The notes under the pieces are model-generated. The model saw only the letters and a program-made list of their open reading frames with translations. It was not told where the DNA came from and did not search any database. Positions 48,286-56,159 of a stretch of DNA of 64,000 bases are shown here, one piece after another. The DNA is taken from assembly GCA_002359185.1 (NCBI GenBank), contig DEML01000096.1, forward strand, positions 93,645 to 157,644, given 5' to 3'. This DNA comes from Planctomycetaceae bacterium UBA2671. GTDB lineage: Bacteria; Planctomycetota; Planctomycetia; Planctomycetales; Planctomycetaceae. The first letter of the stretch is position 1. The number at the start of each line of letters is the position of its first letter. The position numbers and the translations under genes were made by a program.

Positions 48286-48795
48286 ATGGTGCGTCAAGTC
48301 AAACGTAAGCCAGTCTTTTCACCGCGCACCAATGGTGCAGTGGAATTGATGCTCGCTGAAGATGTTTCCACATTGGGGAAACAGGGAGATATTGTCCGGG
48401 TCAAGCCAGGCTATGCTCGAAACTATCTGCTTCCTCAAGGATTGGCCACAGTTGCCACAGAGGAAAACAAGAAAGCCGTAGAAGAGCATCGCGTCAAACT
48501 GGGTGAGCTTGAGAAACAACGTAAAGGTGCTGCCAAGAAACTGGCAGAGAATGTTTCCAAATACTCAGTCACAATCGAAGCCAATGCCAACGACGAAGGT
48601 CATTTGTATGGTTCGATTCTGGCTGCAGATATCAGCAAGTCACTGGTCAAAGCGGGTTACAAAGTTGAACCGGAACATATCCGACTCGATGGTCCACTCA
48701 AAGAACTTGGAATGTACACTGTGAAACTGCAGTTGCACTCTGAAGTCTCTTCCGATGTCAAAGTCTGGGTTGTGCCCATTAGTGGCTCTAAGTAA
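48286..48795 (+). CDS. rplI: 50S ribosomal protein L9
   Basis: 169 residues. The N-terminal rRNA-binding domain has the hallmark ELMLAEDVSTLGKQGDIVRVKPGYARNYLLPQGLA, preceded by about 18 extra residues (MVRQVKRKPVFSPRTNGA). A long helix and the C-terminal domain (LYGSILAADISKSL...DGPLKELGMYTVKLQLHSEV) follow. It sits between ssb and dnaB; the usual rpsR is missing from the 200-base gap upstream. Confidence 0.93.
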   Translation: MVRQVKRKPVFSPRTNGAVELMLAEDVSTLGKQGDIVRVKPGYARNYLLPQGLATVATEENKKAVEEHRVKLGELEKQRKGAAKKLAENVSKYSVTIEANANDEGHLYGSILAADISKSLVKAGYKVEPEHIRLDGPLKELGMYTVKLQLHSEVSSDVKVWVVPISGSK

Positions 48796-48860
48796 TTCTA
48801 AGAGTTAGACATTTCAATCAGGAAATGTTTGACTTGTCAGGAACCCGATCAGGGCAAATC

Positions 48861-48893
48861 AAACAGGATGTCGAGTACGGCATCCTGTTTTTG
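48861..48893 (+). terminator. Intrinsic terminator after rplI
   Basis: AACAGGATG and CATCCTGTT form a perfect stem with a 12-base loop, then TTTTT, 34 bases before dnaB. Confidence 0.85.
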
Positions 48894-48926
48894 CGTCTAC
48901 TGTGATAATCAGTAAATGGAGTGAAG

Positions 48927-50318
48927 ATGGCGACCGATATGAAAAGTGCCGCGGCGGAGGGCCTGCTCAGTAAACGTCCGCCAATGAATCTCGAAGCGGA
49001 AAACAGCGTGCTGGGTTGTTTGATGCTCGTCAACGACACGGTCGATCAAGTCCTGGGCATTCTGAATGCTGATCAGTTTTACGACGATCAGAACCGTCGT
49101 ATTTTTTCGACAATTGCTGAGATGTTTGACCGCGGCGACCGGGGAATCGATGCGGTCACACTGGCCAACGAACTCGAAAAACAAGGCAACCTCGAAAAAG
49201 CAGGCGGCGTCTCGAAGTTGCTGGACATCATGGAGACAGTGCCTCATGCCGCCCATGCCGAGTACTATGCGAAAATTGTGCGGGAAAAATGGCTGCAGCG
49301 TCAGCTTATCTATACCTGTAACGAGATACTGAAAGAAGCCCACCATTCTTCGGATGACATCAACGATATCCTCTCCCGCTCAGAGCAGAAGATCTTTCAG
49401 TTGGCCGAGCAGCAGGAATCGATGACCCGCAACGATATGAAATCGATCCTGATGGAAACCTGGGATCGAATTAACAGCCGCCGAGATCAGGAAGGAACCG
49501 TCAGTGGTCTCAATAGCGGCTTCATCGGGCTGAATGAACTGACGAGTGGTTATCAGAAATCCGAACTCATCATCTTAGCCGCTCGTCCGAGTATGGGAAA
49601 AACGGCTTTTGTCTGTAACTCGACACTGGCGGTGGCGGGGCTGGCAAAAAGTGGAGTGTTGTTATTCAGTCTGGAACAGTCGAAAGCGGAATTGGCGGAA
49701 CGTCTCCTCTGTATTCACTCAAAGGTGGATGGTCACAAAGTTCGACAAGGTGATCTTGACGAGATGGATCATCATGCCCTGCTTGAAGGCTCAACCGAAT
49801 TGAGTCAGTATCCGATATTCGTTGATGACCAGCCTGGTCGAACGATGTCGCAAATTGCGGCTGTTTCAAGACGCATGAAACGGCAATACGATATCGGGAT
49901 CGTGATCATCGACTACCTCCAGCTCATCGAAGCTGAAGATAAGAATCAGCCTCGTGAACAGCAAATTGCTTCGATCACAAGACGTCTGAAATTCCTGGCC
50001 AAGGACCTGGACATTCCCGTGGTTGCCCTCGCACAGTTGAATCGGGGAGTGGAACAACGTGAGGACAAACGGCCCCGTCTGGCAGACCTGCGAGAATCGG
50101 GGGCGATTGAACAGGATGCCGACGTGGTGATGTTCCTGCACCGTCCGGAAGCTTACGATCCCGAAGATCGCCCAGGCGAAGCCTTTGTGATTGTGGCCAA
50201 AAACCGAAGTGGTCCTATTGGAGATGCCCACCTGACCTGGATCAAACAACAACTCCGCTTTGTCGATTACAGTCCTCTCAGCGCCCCCGACGGAGGCTGG
50301 GTCGACGACGGTTTTTAA
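48927..50318 (+). CDS. dnaB: Replicative DNA helicase
   Basis: 463 residues from the ATG at 48927 (GGAG five bases before; a GTG two codons up is less well placed). The N-terminal domain (PPMNLEAENSVLGCLMLV) binds primase. The RecA-like helicase domain has Walker A AARPSMGKTAF, FSLEQSKAELAERLL, Walker B IVIIDYLQLIE, and the arginine-finger region ALAQLNRGVEQREDKRPRLADLRESGAIEQDADVVMFLHR. No intein is present. Closes the translation/replication cluster. Confidence 0.96.
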   Translation: MATDMKSAAAEGLLSKRPPMNLEAENSVLGCLMLVNDTVDQVLGILNADQFYDDQNRRIFSTIAEMFDRGDRGIDAVTLANELEKQGNLEKAGGVSKLLDIMETVPHAAHAEYYAKIVREKWLQRQLIYTCNEILKEAHHSSDDINDILSRSEQKIFQLAEQQESMTRNDMKSILMETWDRINSRRDQEGTVSGLNSGFIGLNELTSGYQKSELIILAARPSMGKTAFVCNSTLAVAGLAKSGVLLFSLEQSKAELAERLLCIHSKVDGHKVRQGDLDEMDHHALLEGSTELSQYPIFVDDQPGRTMSQIAAVSRRMKRQYDIGIVIIDYLQLIEAEDKNQPREQQIASITRRLKFLAKDLDIPVVALAQLNRGVEQREDKRPRLADLRESGAIEQDADVVMFLHRPEAYDPEDRPGEAFVIVAKNRSGPIGDAHLTWIKQQLRFVDYSPLSAPDGGWVDDGF

Positions 50319-50390
50319 CCCCTGAAAGGGGTTTGATTTGGTCGTCCAATAACTTTCCGCACTCCGTTGTCGTGCTTTACAACATTAACC

Positions 50391-50458
50391 TGTAGGTCAG
50401 GCTGTGCCTGACGAGATCAATTAGAGACGTCCATTTCGTCAGGCACAGCCTGACCTAC
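50391..50458. repeat. Inverted-repeat element with GTAGGTCAGGCTGTGCC arms, copy 2
   Basis: 68 bases, arms of about 22 bases pairing almost perfectly, GACGTCC in the loop. It lies between dnaB and the SDR gene. Confidence 0.92.
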
Positions 50459-50504
50459 GGGGTCTCATAATGACGACCTTCCCAAGATAAAGATTATATC
50501 TGCG

Positions 50505-51278
50505 ATGACATCCGATAAGCCGTTTGCCAGTTTGAAAAATCGATGTGCTGTTGTGACTGGTGCATCTTCAGGGATAGGTCAGGCCATTGCTCTGGAACTG
50601 GCACGTGGCGGTGCAGATTTGATTTTGCATTACAATCGTAATCGGAACGGAATTGAAAAGACGGCTGTTCAAGTTCGTGAATTGGGGCGAGTCGCTCAAA
50701 TCCTCCAGGCAGATCTCAGTGATGCCTCGCAGTATGATCGAATGGTTAACGAAGCATTCAATCTCCATCAATCACTAGACATCTGGGTGAATAATGCTGG
50801 TGTGGATTTATTAACCGGGGAAGCAAAAGACTGGCCTTATCTGAAGAAACTTGAAAAGCTCTTCGAAATTGATGTTCGAGGCACGATTGCCCTTTCAAAA
50901 GCGGTTGGCGATCGATTTTCTGACCAGCAAAAAGGAGTGATTCTCAATATCGGTTGGGATCAAGCAGAGCGCGGGATGGAAGGCGATAGCGGCGAACTGT
51001 TCGCGGCTGCAAAAAATGCGATCATGGGATTTTCCCGTTCGCTGGCAGTCTCCCTGGCTCCCCATGTTCGAGTCAATTGTGTGGCCCCCGGCTGGATTCG
51101 AACTGCCTGGGGTGAAAACGTGGGCGATGCCTGGCAGCAAAGAGTGATGCAGGAAACCCCATTGAAACGCTGGGGAACTCCGGAAGATATCGCCAAACTG
51201 ATCCGCTTTCTCGCTTCCGAGGAAGCGAGTTATATAACGGGTCAGATTTATAATGCCAACGGTGGTGCAGAGCGTTAA
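50505..51278 (+). CDS. Short-chain dehydrogenase-like protein without catalytic Tyr
   Basis: 257 residues. The SDR Rossmann parts are complete: VTGASSGIGQAIALELARGG and NNAG. In the active site the YxxxK motif reads F166-A-A-A-K170, and the Ser region reads NIGWDQAERG, so both Tyr and Ser of the triad are replaced. The C-terminal part (RVNCVAPGWIRT, TPEDIAKLIRFLASEEASYITGQIYNANGG) is otherwise classical. The protein probably still binds a dinucleotide, but normal SDR catalysis is doubtful. It could also be a dehydrogenase with a rearranged site. Alone in its transcript. Confidence 0.85.
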   Translation: MTSDKPFASLKNRCAVVTGASSGIGQAIALELARGGADLILHYNRNRNGIEKTAVQVRELGRVAQILQADLSDASQYDRMVNEAFNLHQSLDIWVNNAGVDLLTGEAKDWPYLKKLEKLFEIDVRGTIALSKAVGDRFSDQQKGVILNIGWDQAERGMEGDSGELFAAAKNAIMGFSRSLAVSLAPHVRVNCVAPGWIRTAWGENVGDAWQQRVMQETPLKRWGTPEDIAKLIRFLASEEASYITGQIYNANGGAER

Positions 51279-51335
51279 GACACTCGATTGAGTTGTATTA
51301 TTGCAATTTCGATGCAGTTATTTCCGAACTAAGAA

Positions 51336-51854
51336 TTAAGGCAGAACACGTTTTTCCTGAATGGCCTGATAGGTTTCGTATCGTTTTTTCATCCGTTCTA
51401 CAGAGTACATGCGAATGAGCTTGTTTTTGTAAAGCAGGCGATTTTGTTGGTCACGGGTAATTTCATCACCCACTTCATGCAGTGCCATGCCTGCATACAG
51501 TTCGGCGAAAGTAATCGGATCCACTCCGATCCCAGCTTCCAGATCGGCAATAGCATCTCCCCCACCTGTTAGAATGAGATAAGGATTCATGCCGGTTGTG
51601 GCGGGATTGTATTTGCCTTCTAACCGTAAGGATTCCATTGCCTGCCCCAGGGTCGCATTCGCTACCTGGATTTGTTTGACAGTTTCATTGGCAAGATCGA
51701 CTGCCTGATTAGAATCGTCATCAGTGTTCAATGGTGGCTGTGCAACGGAAGTCGCCAACTGAAAGGTTCCATTGGAACCGAGCAGATAACCGACTCCTAA
51801 AAGCAACAGGGAAAATCCGATTCGACGAATCGCTTGCAATTTCTCTTTACGCAT
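51336..51854 (-). CDS. Small exported protein of unknown function
   Basis: 172 residues with an N-terminal membrane helix or signal anchor (about 11-32: IGFSLLLLGVGYLLGSNGTFQLA). No family is recognised. The body is mostly helical and ends in RMYSVERMKKRYETYQAIQEKRVLP. It is divergent from nothing close; the Hpt gene lies 141 bases upstream on the same strand. Confidence 0.65.
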   Translation of the reverse strand: MRKEKLQAIRRIGFSLLLLGVGYLLGSNGTFQLATSVAQPPLNTDDDSNQAVDLANETVKQIQVANATLGQAMESLRLEGKYNPATTGMNPYLILTGGGDAIADLEAGIGVDPITFAELYAGMALHEVGDEITRDQQNRLLYKNKLIRMYSVERMKKRYETYQAIQEKRVLP

Positions 51855-51995
51855 CTTCTCACACCTTATCTGATCATGATCGAACGAAGATTTTGTTCAC
51901 ATGGACGAATTACAAAGGTTATCGTGACATGCAAAGGAACTGCTTGCAAGTCGTTAAGCCTCAAGAGATTGGTGTGAAGTGAAATTCAGCTGGAA

Positions 51996-52331
51996 TTACC
52001 GGCAAATTTGATCGATGTAGGAAACCAGATTCTTTAATGTTCCCGGAATTTCCGCATGTTTTTCAGCTCTGCATGCCATTTCCAGTTGCTGGGCCCGTTC
52101 AGTCAAACCTGGGTAACCATATCCTCCCCCTGCCCCTTTGAGCTGATGGGCAACAGACTTCAGCGTGAATAAGTCGCCTTCTTCCATCCCGGCCAGCAAT
52201 TGCATACGTCGCTCCGGTAACGCTGAAACAAAATATTCCAGAAGTTCCTGAAAATCCGCTTCGTCAGCGTAAATCGATTTAACTAAAGAACTTACGTCGT
52301 TCGAAGCGTTACTGTTTACCAGTATTGTCAT
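51996..52331 (-). CDS. Hpt-domain phosphotransfer protein
   Basis: 111 residues, a single four-helix Hpt domain. The phosphate-carrying H62 sits in AHQLKGAGGGYGYPGL, and the upstream LLEYFVSALPERRMQLL matches the family. It would pass phosphate between a hybrid kinase and a response regulator; neither partner is in the neighbourhood. The gene has its own 276-base upstream gap. Confidence 0.85.
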   Translation of the reverse strand: MTILVNSNASNDVSSLVKSIYADEADFQELLEYFVSALPERRMQLLAGMEEGDLFTLKSVAHQLKGAGGGYGYPGLTERAQQLEMACRAEKHAEIPGTLKNLVSYIDQICR

Positions 52332-52563
52332 ACTTCATCCCCTCATGAATTTTGACACAGTTTTCGAATCGAACACTTTTGAGCATGTGTTCTTGCAATA
52401 AACATAGTTCAAAATTCAGAAGGTAAACCTGACCACTTCAGTAACTTGAGAGATTTCAGGGAAAATTTTGAATTTTCGGAGATATATGCCCGTAGAATAA
52501 CGATTGTCAATTCAGACAGAACCCAATCCATATTGACCCATCCTTGTTCAATGAGTTATTAGT

Positions 52564-52595
52564 CCCAAGTCAAAAATAACCATTTCTGACTTGGG
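52564..52595. promoter_or_regulatory. Inverted repeat in the leader of the LptF/G-type gene
   Basis: CCCAAGTCA (52564-52572) and TGACTTGGG (52587-52595) are a perfect 9-bp pair with a 14-base spacer, 12 bases before the start codon. It could be a binding site or an RNA hairpin covering the ribosome binding site. Confidence 0.5.
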
Positions 52596-52607
52596 TATGC
52601 CTGTTTT

Positions 52608-53786
52608 ATGCGACTTCTTCAGAGATACATCACTGGCGAACTTCTGCGCGTATTCGTAATGGTTTTAATTGCCATATCGATTTTGCTGGTTTTTGTGGGT
52701 GTCTTTCAGCAGGCCACCGAAAATGGCCTGGGACCGGTCGAAGTTCTGCAAATCCTGCCCTATGTCATTTACAGTCTGCTCCCGATCACCATTCCTGCAA
52801 CGATGTTGCTGACCGTGACTGTGGTTTATGGTCGAATGTCGGGAGATCAGGAATTGATTGCTGCTCGTGCTGCGGGGATCAATCTAATTTCACTCCTCTG
52901 GCCTGCATTACTAATGGGAGCCAGCCTGAGTGCCGGAGCGCTTGTGTTGACCGACCGAGTGATTCCCTGGTCCATCGATAAAATCCAGGAGACCGTACTC
53001 CTGAAGATGGAGAAAATCTTTCTGGATCAACTCCGCAGCGATCATCAGTTCATTGATCCTCAAGGTGGTCTGGCAATTACCGTCATTGATGTCGATCAGA
53101 AAACACTCATCAAACCGACAATCCGCTATACACCCAAAAGTGGGCAGACATTCACGATTCAAGCCGAGTCCGCTAATATCCATTTTGATATTTCCGAAGG
53201 GATGGCCACTATCAAAGTTGTCGGCGGATATATTCATATGTCCGATGGTCGGGGAGCCTGGATTCGCGAAGAAGAATATCCCTTCCCCCTGCCTCTGATC
53301 GACAAGCAGCGCAAAGCCCGCCACATGGCTGCCAATGAAATCTCCAAAGAGCTATTGGAGATCAAACAGAAAGAAAAAGAGCGGGAATCGCGGCAGACTA
53401 TCGCTACGGCTATGAACCTTATGACAGGGCGTTTTGAAGAATTCACCAGGCAGGATTTTCTGGAACTGGTGCAAAGCTCTGGAACCGACCTCCAACGCAC
53501 GAACAAACTCAAAACCGAATATCACAGCCGCTTTGCTATGGCGGGCAGCTGTTTTTTCTTTGTGCTGGTCGGGAGCCCGATTTCGATCATTCACGCCAAG
53601 AAACAATTCTTGACGACCTTTTTTATGGTCTTCATGCCGATTGTTTTCCTCTATTACCCGATCATCATGCTCTCAATGAATCAGGCCAAAAACGGAACTC
53701 TCGAAGCATATTGGGTAATGTGGGTCGCCAATATCCTGGCCAGTTTCATCGGCGGTTACCTCTTGTGGAAAGTAATGCGGAATTAA
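52608..53786 (+). CDS. LptF/LptG-family permease
   Basis: 392 residues of the YjgP/YjgQ family, the membrane part of the lipopolysaccharide ABC exporter. N-terminal helices (MRLLQRYITGELLRVFVMVLIAISILLVF) and PITIPATMLLTVTVVYGRMSGDQELIAARAAGINL, then a periplasmic beta-jellyroll-like part (about 140-280) and C-terminal helices. RFAMAGSCFFFVLVGSPISI is the family's late motif. Whether it is LptF or LptG cannot be told. The LptD-like gene at the right edge fits the same pathway. Its partner permease and LptB are not in the window. Confidence 0.9.
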   Translation: MRLLQRYITGELLRVFVMVLIAISILLVFVGVFQQATENGLGPVEVLQILPYVIYSLLPITIPATMLLTVTVVYGRMSGDQELIAARAAGINLISLLWPALLMGASLSAGALVLTDRVIPWSIDKIQETVLLKMEKIFLDQLRSDHQFIDPQGGLAITVIDVDQKTLIKPTIRYTPKSGQTFTIQAESANIHFDISEGMATIKVVGGYIHMSDGRGAWIREEEYPFPLPLIDKQRKARHMAANEISKELLEIKQKEKERESRQTIATAMNLMTGRFEEFTRQDFLELVQSSGTDLQRTNKLKTEYHSRFAMAGSCFFFVLVGSPISIIHAKKQFLTTFFMVFMPIVFLYYPIIMLSMNQAKNGTLEAYWVMWVANILASFIGGYLLWKVMRN

Positions 53787-53812
53787 TTGTAATGAGTAGC
53801 AACAACAAGTTT

Positions 53813-53882
53813 CGCAGGTCAGGCTCTGTCTGACAGAATTATTCACAGACGTCTAACTTCGTCAGGCACAGCCTGACCTGCG
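53813..53882. repeat. Inverted-repeat element with CAGGTCAGGCTCTGTC arms, copy 3
   Basis: 70 bases, one diverged arm (GCAGGTCAGGCTCTGTCTGA) and one standard arm, GACGTCT in the loop. Between the convergent LptF/G-type and glgX genes. Confidence 0.88.
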
Positions 53883-53896
53883 ACTCAAATCTCCAC

Positions 53897-53916
53897 TTCA
53901 ACCTTCAACCTTCAAA
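53897..53916. repeat. Short TCAACCT heptamer repeat
   Basis: Two units TCAACCT followed by TCAAAAG, next to the 3' end of glgX. Matches the arrays at 1-24 and 13126-13180. Confidence 0.6.
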
Positions 53917-53920
53917 AGTC

Positions 53921-55981
53921 CTACGTATCTCGGAACAATATCACGATGGAACGTGCAGCGACCGAATAATGCTTTGTTTGCACGACATTACAGAGTCCAT
54001 AATCGATAATATCGTCCGGGGAAGGTAGTGAGGTATCGACAATTCGCTTCCATTTGATAGGCGGAGTTTCTACGATTTTAAAATCGATCTTTTCATCAGA
54101 TCCGTTAATCATCACATACAGATCCTGACTGTCATGCTGACTTCCGATTAGACTGTATGCTAAAGTCTGGGAATGCTCGCTCATATCACAGGGACCATCC
54201 GGCCCATACCAGCTGACTTCGTTCCGCCAGAAGCGGGAACGGCAAATAGAACCGAAGGTTTTGCGAAACGCGATGATCATTTTGCTGAAACGATAGATAT
54301 CACTATGCTTTTTCAGCCGTGTCCAATCCAGCCAACTTGTTTTGTTATCCTGATTATACGCGTTGTTGTTACCCTTTTGCGTATGCATGAATTCATCGCC
54401 CATGCGCAGCATGGGAGAACCGTTCGAGACCATCAGCAACGTCAGATAATTCTTGACTTGCTGCTTGCGTAGTTGAACAACTTCTTCAGGAGCTCCTTCC
54501 TCCCCTTCAAATCCGGTATTCCATTTGAATTCATGGGAACCATCGCGGTTTTCTTCGCCATTATCCCAGTTGTATTTCTGCTCATAGGTGACCATATCGT
54601 TTAAGGTCGAACCATCGTGAGAAGAAATATAATTGACCGACTGCCATGGACGGCAGGAATGCTGAATGTCATCTGGGAATAAATCGGCACTGCCATAGAT
54701 GCGGGTCATTAATTCGGAAATCATGCCCGGTTCACCGCTGACGAAACGTTGCAGTGCATCGCGATAACGACCATTCCATTGCATCCATAACCAGCCGGGA
54801 AATGTGTATCCGAGTTGATAGATCCCGGCTGCATCCCAGGGCTCGGCAATCAATCTCACATTCAAAAAGTCTTCAGCGGTGACAATCTGAGAAAAGATCG
54901 GCGGCTGCTTCAGTGAAATCGAGCCATCACTTTGACGAGCAAAAATCGACGCCAGATCGAAACGAAAACCATCGACATGCATTTCATGACGCCAGTAACG
55001 CAGACTGTCGACAATCAGTTTCTTGACACCCAGCTGATTCGCATCGAGCGTATTGCCGCATCCGGTATAGTTTGCAAATTCAGGGGTACCATCTTGTCCG
55101 GGAACAGACATGTAGTAAGTGTCATTCGCAATCCCCTTAAAACTGTAGTTGGGTCCTTTGTCATCTCCTTCGCAGGTGTGGTTATAAACGACATCCAGAA
55201 TGACTTCGATGCCAGCATGATGCAGTTCACGGACCATCATTTTGAACTCATCCTGGACGACTCGACTTTCTTTCCCCATTGCATATTCATTATGGGGTGA
55301 AAAGAAGTTCAAAGGCATGTAGCCCCAGTAATTCCCTTCAGCTGGGTCGTATTGGAAGACTGGCATCAACTCCACTGCAGTGACACCCAAATCACGCAGG
55401 TAGGGAATCTTTTCGACGACTCCTGCAAAAGTTCCTCGCTTTGCAGCGGGAACGCCAGAGCTTGGGTCTTTAGTGAACCCTCGAACGTGCATCTCGTAGA
55501 TGATCAGGTCGGCATCGTGCCTGAGGAAGCCGTCGTCTTTCCAGTCGAAAGGATGATCGGTATCGATGACACCCAATGGTGCCTTACCCAGATTTGAGCC
55601 TGGGTGCTTGGCAAGTTCACGATCGAATTCCGGGGGAAAGTGAACAGCTTTTGCATAGGGATCGACGAGAAGTTTATCGAAGTCGAATCGAAAAAAGCCC
55701 TCTTGGTTTTTCTGTGGGCCATTGACTCGATAGGCGTAAAACTGGGCATCGGGTGCTCGGTCTTTTTCAATGCGACAATGCCAGACCGGTCCTGATTTAT
55801 TCTTATATTGATCGAACTCGAACTCAAGCACCGGGTGATAATAGTCATCGGCATTGAACAACAAGAGTATAACACGCGAGGCTCTACCGGCATATAAGAC
55901 GAAATTCCAGACCTGTTGGTCTTCGACCCAGCTCACGCCTGGGGGATCCAGCCAGCCTTCGGTTTGATGCCAGTTATTCAT
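53921..55981 (-). CDS. glgX: Glycogen debranching enzyme (isoamylase/GlgX type)
   Basis: 686 residues, GH13. An N-terminal CBM48-like domain (GVSWVEDQQVWNFVLYAGRASRVILLLFN) precedes the (beta/alpha)8 barrel with DLIIYEMHVRGFT, VIELMPVFQYDP-type and LDVVYNHTCEG, the nucleophile in VDGFRFDLAS, the acid in RLIAEPWDAAG and YISSHDGSTLNDMV. It removes alpha-1,6 branches from glycogen. No other glycogen gene is close. The start MNNWHQTEGWLDPPGVSW is supported by the conserved N-terminal pattern. Confidence 0.93.
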   Translation of the reverse strand: MNNWHQTEGWLDPPGVSWVEDQQVWNFVLYAGRASRVILLLFNADDYYHPVLEFEFDQYKNKSGPVWHCRIEKDRAPDAQFYAYRVNGPQKNQEGFFRFDFDKLLVDPYAKAVHFPPEFDRELAKHPGSNLGKAPLGVIDTDHPFDWKDDGFLRHDADLIIYEMHVRGFTKDPSSGVPAAKRGTFAGVVEKIPYLRDLGVTAVELMPVFQYDPAEGNYWGYMPLNFFSPHNEYAMGKESRVVQDEFKMMVRELHHAGIEVILDVVYNHTCEGDDKGPNYSFKGIANDTYYMSVPGQDGTPEFANYTGCGNTLDANQLGVKKLIVDSLRYWRHEMHVDGFRFDLASIFARQSDGSISLKQPPIFSQIVTAEDFLNVRLIAEPWDAAGIYQLGYTFPGWLWMQWNGRYRDALQRFVSGEPGMISELMTRIYGSADLFPDDIQHSCRPWQSVNYISSHDGSTLNDMVTYEQKYNWDNGEENRDGSHEFKWNTGFEGEEGAPEEVVQLRKQQVKNYLTLLMVSNGSPMLRMGDEFMHTQKGNNNAYNQDNKTSWLDWTRLKKHSDIYRFSKMIIAFRKTFGSICRSRFWRNEVSWYGPDGPCDMSEHSQTLAYSLIGSQHDSQDLYVMINGSDEKIDFKIVETPPIKWKRIVDTSLPSPDDIIDYGLCNVVQTKHYSVAARSIVILFRDT

Positions 55982-56159
55982 GTGATGTTCTTATATTCTT
56001 GAACAGAAATTTCAGGGATAGTTATCTTAACCTTAATTGACTTGCAGGCAATTCACCAGTTCGCCATCATGAATCCAACATGTCTGATCTGACATTCAGT
56101 CATGCGATCGAATCTCTTCAGTCACTCAATTCTGCTCTCGCCAGAAGGACACCTCTATT

